A DNA stretch of 32,700 nucleotides. It comes from an uncultured Clostridium sp. (GTDB lineage: Bacteria; Bacillota; Clostridia; TANB77; CAG-508). Below, piece after piece: positions 15,482 through 23,407 of the stretch. How positions within the stretch are numbered: position 1 is the stretch's first letter; the number at the start of each line of letters is the position of its first letter. The translations under genes were made by a program, and so were the position numbers. The stretch covers positions 1 through 32,700 of the forward strand of contig USFC01000007.1 of assembly GCA_900553865.1 (NCBI GenBank). Reading direction: 5' to 3'. The notes beneath the pieces were generated by a model. That model made no database searches, was not told the origin of the DNA, and saw only the letters and a list, made by a program, of their open reading frames with translations.

Positions 15482-16612
15482 TTATTTCTCTTCATGATAA
15501 TATTTTTTGTAAAATTCTTCTGCAAATGTTCCTAAATTATCATTTTCTATTTCTATTCTAACTCTTTCCATTAATTTAGTCAAGAACCTTAAATTATGAA
15601 GTGATAATAATCGAACACCTAATATTTCGTTTGCTTTTACTAAATGGCGAATATATGCTCTTGTGTAGTTTTTGCAAGTGTAGCAGTCACATTCTGGGTC
15701 TAATGGCGTAAAATCTCTTTCATAGGTTGCATTTCTTACTACTACTTTTCCGTTCCAAGTCATTGCTGTTCCATTTCTTGCAATTCTTGTTGGAAGTACG
15801 CAGTCACACATATCTATTCCAGCTTTTGCCGCTTCGATTAAGTAGTCTGGTGTTCCTACTCCCATTAAGTAACGTGGTTTGTTTTCTGGCATAAGTGGTG
15901 CAGTATACCTAAGTATTTTTAAAAATTCTTCTTTGGGTTCTCCTACACTTATTCCACCTATAGCATAACCTGGAAAATCTAATTTTATTAAGTCTTCTAC
16001 GCTTTGCTTTCTTAGATCTTCGTAAAATCCACCTTGTATAATTCCAAATAACCCTTGTGTATCTGTATTTTTATGGGCTTCTTTACAACGAATTGCCCAT
16101 CTTGTAGTTCTTTCCATTGAATTTTTTGCGTATTCATATGTTGATGGATATGGACAGCATTCGTCAAATGACATTATAATATCTGCACCTAGTGCTTCTT
16201 CTATTTCCATTACTTTTTCTGGTGTAAAGAAATGTTTACTGCCATCTAAATGAGATTTAAATTCAACACCATCTTCTGAAATTGTACGTAAATCACTTAA
16301 GCTAAAAACTTGAAAACCTCCGCAGTCTGTTAATATTGGCTTATTCCATCTCATAAAATTATGAAGTCCGCCTGCTTCTTTTACTAGTTCATGACCTGGT
16401 CTTAAATATAAATGATATGTATTAGATAAAATTATTTGTGCTTTCACATCATTTTCTAGCTCTTCTGGCGTTAAAGATTTAACTGTTGCTTGTGTTCCAA
16501 CTGGCATAAATATTGGTGTTTGTATATCTCCATGAGGAGTATGTATTACTCCTCTTCTTGCTCCTGTTTGTTTACATTCGTGTAATAGTTCGTATGTTAT
16601 TGCTGGTTTCAT
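15482..16612 (-). CDS. tgt: tRNA-guanine transglycosylase
   Basis: Tgt exchanges guanine 34 for preQ1 in tRNAs with GUN anticodons, the base-insertion step of queuosine synthesis. The 376-residue protein shows LTDCGGFQVFSLSDLR, MSFDECCPYPST, the GIIQGG loop, the nucleophile region MCDCVLPTRIARNG and the zinc site CDCYTCKNYTRAYIRH. Length is typical. AAAGGAAAAAAATG supports the start. It follows queA by 36 bp; the pairing queA-tgt is the standard queuosine arrangement, and the next step after Tgt is QueA. Confidence 0.97.
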   Translation of the reverse strand: MKPAITYELLHECKQTGARRGVIHTPHGDIQTPIFMPVGTQATVKSLTPEELENDVKAQIILSNTYHLYLRPGHELVKEAGGLHNFMRWNKPILTDCGGFQVFSLSDLRTISEDGVEFKSHLDGSKHFFTPEKVMEIEEALGADIIMSFDECCPYPSTYEYAKNSMERTTRWAIRCKEAHKNTDTQGLFGIIQGGFYEDLRKQSVEDLIKLDFPGYAIGGISVGEPKEEFLKILRYTAPLMPENKPRYLMGVGTPDYLIEAAKAGIDMCDCVLPTRIARNGTAMTWNGKVVVRNATYERDFTPLDPECDCYTCKNYTRAYIRHLVKANEILGVRLLSLHNLRFLTKLMERVRIEIENDNLGTFAEEFYKKYYHEEK

Positions 16613-16648
16613 TTTTTTCCTTTCCGTGGCAAAACCACATTTATTTTT

Positions 16649-17674
16649 TTAGCAAATAAACATTGCATCTCCAAAGCTAAAAAAACGATATTTTTCTTCT
16701 ACTGCGTGTTTATATGCTTTCATTATATAGTCTTTTCCTGCTAATGCAGATACTAGCATTATTAAAGTTGATTCTGGTAAATGGAAATTTGTAATTAAAC
16801 AATCTATACATTTAAATTTGTATCCCGGATATATGAATATACTTGTATCTCCTTCTGTTTCTTTTACTAATCCATTTTCATCTGCTACTGATTCTAGTAC
16901 TCTACAAGAGGTGGTTCCTACTGCGATTATTCTTCCTCCATTTTTCTTTGTATTGTTTATCTTTTCTGCATCTTCTGGTTTTATATAATAATGCTCACTA
17001 TGCATATCATGTTCTTCTATGTTTTCTACTTTTACTGGCCTAAAGGTTCCTATTCCAACATGAAGTGTTACGTTAGCAATTTCTATGCCTTTTTCCTTTA
17101 TTTTTTCTAGCAGCTCTTCTGTAAAATGAAGACCTGCTGTAGGTGCTGCTGCTGAGCCTTCATATTTTGCATATACTGTTTGATATCTAGATTTGTCATC
17201 TAATTTTTCTTTTATATATGGTGGTAGTGGCATTAAACCAATTTGATCTAATATTTCATTGAATATTCCTTCATATTCAAATTTTACTTTTCTATTTCCG
17301 CCTTCCATCATTTCCAAAATTTCTGCTTTAAGTAGTCCCTCTCCAAAGATAACTTTTGTTCCTATTTTTAGTCTTCTTCCTGGATGTACCATTACTTCCC
17401 AGATATCTCCTTCTATTCTTTTTAATAATAAAAATTCAATATGTACTCCTGTTTCTTCTTTTATTCCATATAATCTTGCTGGTATTACTTTTGTGTTATT
17501 TCTAACTAAGCAATCTCCCGGCTTTAAATAATCTATTATATCTTTAAATATTTTATCTTCTATGGTTTTATTTTCTCTGTTTAGTACCATTAGGCGTGAT
17601 GCACTTCTGTCCTTTATTGGAACTTGTGCAATTAGTTCTTGTGGTAATTCGTAATCAAAATCTGATACTTTCAT
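16649..17674 (-). CDS. queA: S-adenosylmethionine:tRNA ribosyltransferase-isomerase
   Basis: QueA transfers the ribosyl part of S-adenosylmethionine to preQ1-tRNA, giving epoxyqueuosine. The 341-residue product begins MKVSDFDYELPQELIAQVPI and contains RDASRLMVL-like 'DRSASRLMVLNREN', the 'NNTKVIPARLYG' region, 'GSAAAPTAGLHFTEELLEKI', 'LHVGIGTFRPVKVENIEEHD' and 'TNFHLPESTLIMLVSALAG', all family signatures. Length is normal. It lies 41 bp after the metalloprotease-like gene and upstream of tgt in one apparent operon; no separate promoter is visible. Confidence 0.97.
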   Translation of the reverse strand: MKVSDFDYELPQELIAQVPIKDRSASRLMVLNRENKTIEDKIFKDIIDYLKPGDCLVRNNTKVIPARLYGIKEETGVHIEFLLLKRIEGDIWEVMVHPGRRLKIGTKVIFGEGLLKAEILEMMEGGNRKVKFEYEGIFNEILDQIGLMPLPPYIKEKLDDKSRYQTVYAKYEGSAAAPTAGLHFTEELLEKIKEKGIEIANVTLHVGIGTFRPVKVENIEEHDMHSEHYYIKPEDAEKINNTKKNGGRIIAVGTTSCRVLESVADENGLVKETEGDTSIFIYPGYKFKCIDCLITNFHLPESTLIMLVSALAGKDYIMKAYKHAVEEKYRFFSFGDAMFIC

Positions 17675-17715
17675 TTTCCTCTCGCTTCCTTTTTTTGTTC
17701 TATATTTTATTTGTT

Positions 17716-19089
17716 TTATGCTTCATTTTCTGCTGGTGTTAGTTGTTCATCTCTTTTAAATAAGTTTATTATTTTGGTAAATAAATTACTTAATTCTTCC
17801 ATAATATTTTCTGGTTCTTTTAGATAATCTAATTTATGTGTATATTCAAAGTCCATTGCTTTTACTGGCTTTTTAGTAAATATTTCTGCTGGAAGCCCAA
17901 TTTTACCTGAAGATGTATTTATGTTTTTGTTCATGTAATCTTGATACCATTCTTTTAAACCTATTAATTTTTTGTTTTCATATCCATATTTTTCATTATC
18001 ATGTAGCTCTGGTCTTTCTATTCCATATTCTTCTGTATTTCTTTCTAGTGTATGTAAAAATTCATGTATAAAAACTTCTTCTGGAAAGGTATTTACTCGT
18101 GTATCATATTTATATAGGTAGCTACTATCATCATCTGGCAGTCTAATATTTGAAAATCCTAAACCTCTATAATCCATAGCACCTAAGCCTATCCAGTCTT
18201 TTGCATTTGATGCATTTTTTTTATTTATATCACCTGTTCTAAAGGTCACAAATATATGGTCATATTTCCCTTGTTTTATATATAAATCTAATATTTCTTT
18301 TATATCATAGCCTGAAACAAAATATCCATTTTCTTCGTCATATGACATTTTAGTTATTGGACTTGATATTTCTTGTATATCGTAATTTACTCTTATTTTA
18401 TTGTTGCTCATTTCTTGCATTGAAGATTTAAATCTTCGCATACAAACTGATACATCATCTTTATCTACTTGTGTTAAAGCTAATTTAATATTCTGACTTG
18501 TTCCGTCTTTTTCTACTCTTACATCTATATTGTCAAACATTAAACATAAAAAGTTCCAAGTGTTGCTCTCATCTCTAATTCCAGACTCTAGTGTAAAATC
18601 TGTAAACCATGCGGTTCCTATGCAAGAATCTTCATTTCCGCCAAGCCTAAAGCCTAAGTCAACTTGCTCTCTATTTTTTGAATTAAAATAAAAAGTAATT
18701 TCTGTCCAGTCTGTGGTACCTACCACATTATCTGACTTGTCTAATTCATCTTTAAGGCTTATATGTGCTCCTGCATCTGTGTTTTCTTTGCTAGTTTTTA
18801 CACCTTCCGTTTTTATTTTACAAGTTACCTTATATGGTGTATTTGGCGTTACATCTATAGTTTTAAAAAACATGGCATCATTGTAATCTGTATTTTCTAT
18901 TTTATAGCTATTGCTCTTTCCTACTTTTTGAGTGCTATCTCTTTCAAACTTAGAAACTCCTGATTTATATTCTGCCTTCACATATTCATTAAAATTGTAT
19001 TTTTGATACATTACATACGCAAAAATTAAAAGCAATATTAAAATTATTACTGAAATTAGATTTCTTACAAAACTATTTTTATTTCTCAT
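17716..19089 (-). CDS. Membrane-anchored putative zinc metalloprotease with jelly-roll-like domain
   Basis: The 457-residue protein has an N-terminal membrane helix (about 8-28) and is otherwise predicted outside the cell. Residues about 45-175 look like a beta-sandwich of the carbohydrate-binding or CBM type (FFKTIDVTPNTPYKVTCKIK, then WTEITFYFNSKNREQVDLGF and TAWFTDFTLESG). The C-terminal half contains HEFLH at residues 342-346, in VFIHEFLHTLERNTEEYG, a zincin HExxH motif with the catalytic Glu present. A nearby Glu or His (ELHDNEKYGY) could be the third ligand. I cannot assign a named peptidase family. Start: ATG 19089 after GGAGG; the in-frame TTG upstream lies in that site. It heads the operon with queA and tgt, although no functional link is evident. 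Confidence 0.75.
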   Translation of the reverse strand: MRNKNSFVRNLISVIILILLLIFAYVMYQKYNFNEYVKAEYKSGVSKFERDSTQKVGKSNSYKIENTDYNDAMFFKTIDVTPNTPYKVTCKIKTEGVKTSKENTDAGAHISLKDELDKSDNVVGTTDWTEITFYFNSKNREQVDLGFRLGGNEDSCIGTAWFTDFTLESGIRDESNTWNFLCLMFDNIDVRVEKDGTSQNIKLALTQVDKDDVSVCMRRFKSSMQEMSNNKIRVNYDIQEISSPITKMSYDEENGYFVSGYDIKEILDLYIKQGKYDHIFVTFRTGDINKKNASNAKDWIGLGAMDYRGLGFSNIRLPDDDSSYLYKYDTRVNTFPEEVFIHEFLHTLERNTEEYGIERPELHDNEKYGYENKKLIGLKEWYQDYMNKNINTSSGKIGLPAEIFTKKPVKAMDFEYTHKLDYLKEPENIMEELSNLFTKIINLFKRDEQLTPAENEA

Positions 19090-19119
19090 TTGTACCTCCA
19101 ATTATTTTCCTTATGCTTT

Positions 19120-19149
19120 ATTATAACATGATAATAGTTTGAAAAACAA
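19120..19149 (-). promoter_or_regulatory. Promoter of the protease-queA-tgt-WG operon
   Basis: TTGTTT (19149-19144) and TATAAT (19125-19120) on the minus strand, 18-bp spacer, about 30 bp before the start codon and after the ileS terminator. Confidence 0.6.
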
Positions 19150-19211
19150 GCTCTATATTTTATTTTTTATATATGTAAAATCTTCTATTTTCTATTATTA
19201 AAAAATTGCCC

Positions 19212-19255
19212 AAAAAAAGATTTCATTATAAGCTATTTTTCTTATTTTGAAATCT
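19212..19255 (-). terminator. ileS terminator
   Basis: On the minus strand AGATTTCAAAATAAG pairs with CTTATAATGAAATCT (one internal mismatch region), followed by TTTTTTT. It begins 10 bases after the ileS stop. Confidence 0.8.
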
Positions 19256-19264
19256 CTTTTGTTT

Positions 19265-22200
19265 TTATACTTTTTCTACTTCTATTTGAAGTTTTTCACC
19301 ATTTATTGATGTTTCTGTGTAATTGTTTCTTTCTGCACCATATATAATTTCATTTGCTAAAGTATCTCTTTGAATTTGCTCTGCAAATTTTTTGATTACA
19401 TTTTCTAACATTTCGTTTCCAGCAACATAAAGGTTAATTCTATCTAATACTTCAAATCCACTATCTTTTCTCATGTTTTGTACTTTAGATAAAATCTCTC
19501 TTACATAACCTTCTTCTTTTAGTTCTTCAGTAATTGTAGTTTCTAATACAACACCAATTTCACCTTCACCTGCAAATGCAAATCCTTCTTTTCCTTGCAT
19601 TGTAATTAAAAGATTTTCGCTATTTAAAGTTATTGTTTCTTCTCCTATTATTATAGTTTCTTCCTCACCTTTTTGAATTTTTAGTGCAAGTTCCATTTGA
19701 TTTTTCTTTGCAATTTCTTGTTTTATTTGTGGTATTAATTTTCCATAAGTTCTTCCTAATACAGGTAAATTTGGCTTAATTTCAAAATCAACATATTCAG
19801 CCATTTGAGCTCCAAATTCTACTTTCTTGATGTTTAATTCATCTTTTACAATGTCTGCATAGTATTTTGGAAGTGTACTTACTGAAATTAACATTTCTGA
19901 AAGTGGTTGTCTGTTTTTAATATTTGCACTATTTCTTGCACTTCTTCCTAGTTTTACTATTGTATATGCTAAATCCATTTCTTTTTCCAAATCTTTATCT
20001 ATTATGCTTTCATCTGCTTCTGGCCAAGTACATAAATGTATACTTTCTGGAGCATTTTTGTCTAAGTTTACTACTAAATTTTGGTAAATTTCTTCTGTAA
20101 TAAATGGTACAAATGGTGCTGCTACTTTGCTTAATGTAACTAAAACTTTATATAGTGTTACATATGCGCCTATTTTATCATCTGTTAGAGTTTCACTCCA
20201 ATACCTTTCTCTGTTTCTACGTACATACCAGTTAGATAAATTGTCTGTAAATTCTTCTATTTCTATTGCAGCATTTGTTATATCATATTTATCTAATTTT
20301 TCTTCTATATCTTTTATTAATGTATTTAATTTAGAAATTATCCATTTATCCATTACATTTTCTGATTTGAAATCTGCATATTCTAATGGATTGAATTTGT
20401 CTATTTCTGCATAAAGTACATAGAATGAGTAAACATTCCATAATGTAGATAAGAATTTTCTTTGTGTTTCTTCTACATCTTTTATAGAAAATCTTGTTGG
20501 TAGCCAAGGTGCTGAAGATGTATAGAAATGCCATCTTGTAGCATCTGCTCCTACTGAATCTAATACTTCAAATGGGTCTACAACATTTCCTAAATGTTTA
20601 GACATTTTTAAACCTTTGCTGTCTAAAACGTGTCCTAATACTATACAATTTTCAAATGGATTTGTATCAAATATACATGTTGAAATTGCAAGTAATGTAT
20701 AGAACCATCCTCTAGTTTGGTCAACAGCCTCTGATATAAATTGAGCTGGGAAGTTTGCTTCAAACAATTCTTTATTTTCAAATGGATAATGTAATTGTGC
20801 AAAAGGCATAGAGCCTGAATCGAACCAGCAGTCTATAACTTCTTTTTCTCTTACCATTTCTCCACCACATTCTGGGCATCTTAAATGAATTGGATCTAAA
20901 TAAGGTTTATGTAGTTCTACATTTTCTGGTACGTTTATACCTTTTTCTTCTAATTCTTTTCTAGAACCTATACATTCCATATGGCCACATTCACAACGCC
21001 ATACTGGAAGTGGTGTTCCCCAATATCTATCTCTTGAAATACCCCAGTCTATAACATTCTCTAAGAATTTTCCAAAACGACCTGTTCTAATTGTATCTGG
21101 CATCCAGTTGATTTTGTTGTTGTTTTCTAATAACTTATCTCTAACTGCTGTCATTTTTACAAACCAGCTCTCTTTTGGATAATATAGAAGTGGTGTATCA
21201 CATCTCCAACAATGTGGATAGCTGTGTGTATGTTTAGCAGAGCTAAATAATTTATTTTGTTTAGCAAGCCAAATGCATACATCTTTATCACAAGTTTTAA
21301 CAAATCTTCCTGCCCATGGTTCAACCTCTGGTACGAATTTTCCTTCTTTATCTACTAAGTTTACAAATGCAATACCATTTTGTTTTGAAACAAAGCTATC
21401 GTCTTCACCATAAGCTGGTGCAATATGAACTATACCAGTACCATCTGTTAAAGTTACATAGTCACCATGAATTACAACAAATGCTTTTCCTTCTGGTTTT
21501 GCAAATGGCATTAATTGTTCATATTTCATTCCTAATAGTTCAGAACCTTTTACTTCTTTTACTATTTCGTATGGAATATCTTTTAAAACTGCTCCTATTA
21601 AATCTTTAGCTAAAATGTAGATTTCTTCTGTTCCTTCTTCTTGCATTTTTCCATCTATAACTGGTCTTTCAACTTTTACATAAGCATATGTGTATGCTTT
21701 ATTTACGCAAAGTGCTAAGTTAGAAGGTAATGTCCATGGAGTTGTTGTCCATGCTAAGAAATAAACATTTTTCTCTCCTTCTACTTTAAATTTACATGTA
21801 CATGTTAAATCTTGTACATCTTTGTAACCTTGTGCAACTTCGTGTGAAGAAAGAGCTGTTCCACATCTTGGACAATATGGCATAACTTTATGTCCTTGAT
21901 ATAAAAGACCTTTATCCCACATTTGTTTTAAAGCCCACCATTCAGATTCTATATAATCATCATGATATGTAACATATGGATTTTCCATATCTACCCAATA
22001 ACCAATTTGGTTTGTCATTTTTTCCCACATAGAAACATATTTAAATACGCTGTCTTTGCATTCTCCTATGAATTTTTCAACACCATAATCTTCAATTTGT
22101 TGTTTTCCTGAAATTCCAAGTTTTTTCTCAACTTCAAGTTCAACTGGAAGACCATGAGTATCCCAACCAGCTTTACGAATTACATTGTACCCCTTCATAA

Positions 22201-22420
22201 CTTTATACCTTGGGATAATATCTTTCATAACCCTTGTTAAAATATGGCCAACATGTGGTTTTCCATTAGCTGTTGGTGGTCCATCATAAAAAGTAAAATA
22301 TCTTTTACCTTCATTAATAGCAAAATTTTTATGGATAATATCTTTTTTATCCCATAAATCTTTTACTTCATGTTCCAATCCAACAAATCCATTTTCTTTA
22401 AGTTCAACTTTCTTATACAT
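19265..22420 (-). CDS. ileS: Isoleucyl-tRNA synthetase, type 2 (eukaryote-like)
   Basis: This class I synthetase charges tRNA-Ile and edits valine. The 1051-residue protein has GPPTANGKPHVGHILTRVMK at the N-terminus (HIGH motif at 56-59), GWDTHGLPVELEVEKKLG, the editing-domain TTPWTLPSNLAL, and KMSKHLGN near residue 605. Length (about 1050 rather than about 920-940), PHVGH, GWDTHGLP and KMSKHLGN instead of KMSKSLGN all mark the type-2 clade, whose members commonly tolerate mupirocin. AAGGAG lies before ATG 22420. It shares a T-box leader with an intervening DUF1653 gene. Confidence 0.96.
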   Translation of the reverse strand: MYKKVELKENGFVGLEHEVKDLWDKKDIIHKNFAINEGKRYFTFYDGPPTANGKPHVGHILTRVMKDIIPRYKVMKGYNVIRKAGWDTHGLPVELEVEKKLGISGKQQIEDYGVEKFIGECKDSVFKYVSMWEKMTNQIGYWVDMENPYVTYHDDYIESEWWALKQMWDKGLLYQGHKVMPYCPRCGTALSSHEVAQGYKDVQDLTCTCKFKVEGEKNVYFLAWTTTPWTLPSNLALCVNKAYTYAYVKVERPVIDGKMQEEGTEEIYILAKDLIGAVLKDIPYEIVKEVKGSELLGMKYEQLMPFAKPEGKAFVVIHGDYVTLTDGTGIVHIAPAYGEDDSFVSKQNGIAFVNLVDKEGKFVPEVEPWAGRFVKTCDKDVCIWLAKQNKLFSSAKHTHSYPHCWRCDTPLLYYPKESWFVKMTAVRDKLLENNNKINWMPDTIRTGRFGKFLENVIDWGISRDRYWGTPLPVWRCECGHMECIGSRKELEEKGINVPENVELHKPYLDPIHLRCPECGGEMVREKEVIDCWFDSGSMPFAQLHYPFENKELFEANFPAQFISEAVDQTRGWFYTLLAISTCIFDTNPFENCIVLGHVLDSKGLKMSKHLGNVVDPFEVLDSVGADATRWHFYTSSAPWLPTRFSIKDVEETQRKFLSTLWNVYSFYVLYAEIDKFNPLEYADFKSENVMDKWIISKLNTLIKDIEEKLDKYDITNAAIEIEEFTDNLSNWYVRRNRERYWSETLTDDKIGAYVTLYKVLVTLSKVAAPFVPFITEEIYQNLVVNLDKNAPESIHLCTWPEADESIIDKDLEKEMDLAYTIVKLGRSARNSANIKNRQPLSEMLISVSTLPKYYADIVKDELNIKKVEFGAQMAEYVDFEIKPNLPVLGRTYGKLIPQIKQEIAKKNQMELALKIQKGEEETIIIGEETITLNSENLLITMQGKEGFAFAGEGEIGVVLETTITEELKEEGYVREILSKVQNMRKDSGFEVLDRINLYVAGNEMLENVIKKFAEQIQRDTLANEIIYGAERNNYTETSINGEKLQIEVEKV

Positions 22421-22439
22421 TTTTTAATTTCTCCTTTCT

Positions 22440-22487
22440 GAACACTAGGGACGGTCCTTTTCGTTCCGATTTCGGAACACTTGGGAC
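22440..22487. repeat. GAACACTWGGGAC repeat with hairpin
   Basis: GAACACTAGGGAC (22440-22452) recurs as GAACACTTGGGAC (22475-22487), and between them GTTCCGA-TT-TCGGAAC is a perfect 7-bp inverted repeat (22463-22478). It lies just upstream of the ileS ribosome site. The GGGAC core links it to the other boundary repeats. Confidence 0.7.
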
Positions 22488-22554
22488 ACTCCTTTACCTA
22501 AAAGCACTCCTTTAAGGAGGTTTTCTTTTTGTTAATCTGTCCCTTTTGGTACAT
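22488..22554. other. Gap between DUF1653 and ileS: degraded repeat-like sequence
   Basis: It contains a short palindrome CTCCTTTAAGGAG (22507-22519), followed on the plus strand by TTTTCTTTTTG, and a CTGTCCCTTTTGGTACA segment. No coding frame is convincing. It may be the remains of further GGGAC repeats. Confidence 0.35.
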
Positions 22555-22812
22555 TTACTTTTTAAAATTTTGCGCTACGCTTTTTATTTCTTGTAGTTCC
22601 ATTCTATACTTTTGTTTTACATTTGGATATTTTTCGTGGTCAACCTCTGATAAAAACATATCTTTTGGTCTCACCCATAAATCACCATCTCCATATAGTC
22701 TTCTATATACAACCATTTCTTCTTTTGTTTCTGAATGTCTTGCAACATCTTCTACTAAATAATAGTCACCTTTGAAGTGCTTGTATATTCCTTTTATTTT
22801 TAGTTCTCGCAC
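22555..22812 (-). CDS. DUF1653 domain protein
   Basis: The 85-residue protein is a single DUF1653 domain: KIKGIYKHFKGDYYLVEDVA, RHSETKEEMVVYRRLYGDGD and LWVRPKDMFLSEVDHEKYP are the family's pattern. Its biochemical role is unknown. The start chosen is GTG 22812, giving M-REL-KIKGIY like typical members, with AAAGGTGG 8 bases upstream; the in-frame GTG 12 bases earlier overlaps that site. It sits between the Ile T-box leader and ileS, with a GGGAC-type repeat on each side, so it should share isoleucine-dependent control. Confidence 0.88.
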   Translation of the reverse strand: MRELKIKGIYKHFKGDYYLVEDVARHSETKEEMVVYRRLYGDGDLWVRPKDMFLSEVDHEKYPNVKQKYRMELQEIKSVAQNFKK

Positions 22813-22841
22813 TACTTTTCCCACCTTTCTTTATTAAACAT

Positions 22842-22887
22842 TGTCCCAAATTGCTACTTTTTCCCAATTGGGGACTGTCCCTAATTG
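22842..22887. repeat. REPIN-like palindrome doublet, copy 3 (truncated)
   Basis: A half palindrome (TGTCCCAAATT), linker GCTACTTTTT, then a full CCCAATTGGGGAC-T-GTCCCTAATTG (22863-22887). Same orientation as copies 1 and 2. It lies between the Ile T-box terminator and the DUF1653 ribosome site. Confidence 0.85.
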
Positions 22888-22892
22888 AGAAA

Positions 22893-23172
22893 TATCAAAA
22901 AACTCTATTTCATCCTATATAGGACGAAATAGAGTTTGAATTTTCCGTGGTACCACCTAAATTGAAAATAAATAAATTTACTTTCCACTTATTTTTCTTT
23001 AACGCAGAGAATTACGTTTAAACTTAATCTTTTTTCAAATTTCAGTTTAAAAACTAAAAGGTGATAACAAATAAATTAGTTTCTACTAGAATTTCACCAA
23101 GTATCTAGCTCTCTTAAGGCTTTTTTTATTTGTGTTGTCCTTTTCATTGTCTTTACTAATATTTAACTTTCG
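22893..23172 (-). ncRNA. T-box leader (tRNA-Ile responsive)
   Basis: On the minus strand: AGAGAGCT box at 23114-23107, candidate specifier AUC at 23065-23063 in GTTATCACC, a Stem III hairpin (AACGTAATTCTCTGCGTT) and the T-box GGTGGTACCACGG near 22957-22945. A perfect-looking terminator stem (22937-22899) with one wobble position ends in TTTTTT. The specifier agrees with ileS downstream, although DUF1653 is the first gene. Confidence 0.92.
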
Positions 23173-23178
23173 TTTAAT

Positions 23179-23207
23179 ATCTTAACATTTTTTATTTGCT
23201 TTTTCAA
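23179..23207 (-). promoter_or_regulatory. Promoter of the Ile T-box / DUF1653 / ileS unit
   Basis: TTGAAA (23207-23202) and TAAGAT (23184-23179) on the minus strand, 17-bp spacer. Confidence 0.6.
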
Positions 23208-23236
23208 TAGTTTTAATGGAAATATTTTTATAATTT

Positions 23237-23340
23237 TTATTTTCCTATAAACATTTGAACATAAATTTTGCCATATTTTGAGCCTTCTTTACTCCTATTC
23301 CAGTATAATTGAAGCTACTATTTAATATGTTTGCTTTGTG
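23237..23340 (-). pseudogene. Remnant of a CAP-domain (SCP/PR1, YkwD-like) protein C-terminus, frameshifted
   Basis: Minus-strand codons from 23340 read HKANILNSSFNYTGIGVKK, the conserved C-terminal part of CAP-domain proteins (typically GHRANILNPNYT.IGVGV). About 30 bases on, the continuation GSKYGKIYVQMFIGK and stop TAA (23239-23237) lies in another frame, matching the usual ..G.YYWVQMFG ending. No start or N-terminal part is present; the fragment begins 6 bp from the ABC terminator repeat. It is non-functional, and the Ile T-box promoter lies just beyond it. Confidence 0.65.
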
Positions 23341-23345
23341 TTTTT

Positions 23346-23401
23346 GGGGACGGATCAAAAAAAACAGATGACGCAAAAAGAAACGTCCCCATTGCGTCAT
23401 C
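23346..23401 (-). terminator. GGGGACG repeat acting as terminator of the ABC fusion pair
   Basis: GATGACGCAA (23367-23376) and TTGCGTCATC (23392-23401) form a perfect 10-bp stem; on the minus strand it is followed by TG and eight T residues, an intrinsic terminator 6 bp after the stop of the preceding gene. GGGGACG (23346-23352) is complementary to CGTCCCC (23384-23390) in the loop, so an interleaved (pseudoknot) fold is possible. The GGGGACGG core relates it to the other repeats. Confidence 0.75.
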
Positions 23402-23407
23402 ACCAGT

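Noticed and set aside
16626..16638. Hairpin GTGGCAAAACCAC between queA and tgt as a terminator
   Set aside because: The stem is only 4 bp and no U run follows on the minus strand; queA and tgt appear cotranscribed.
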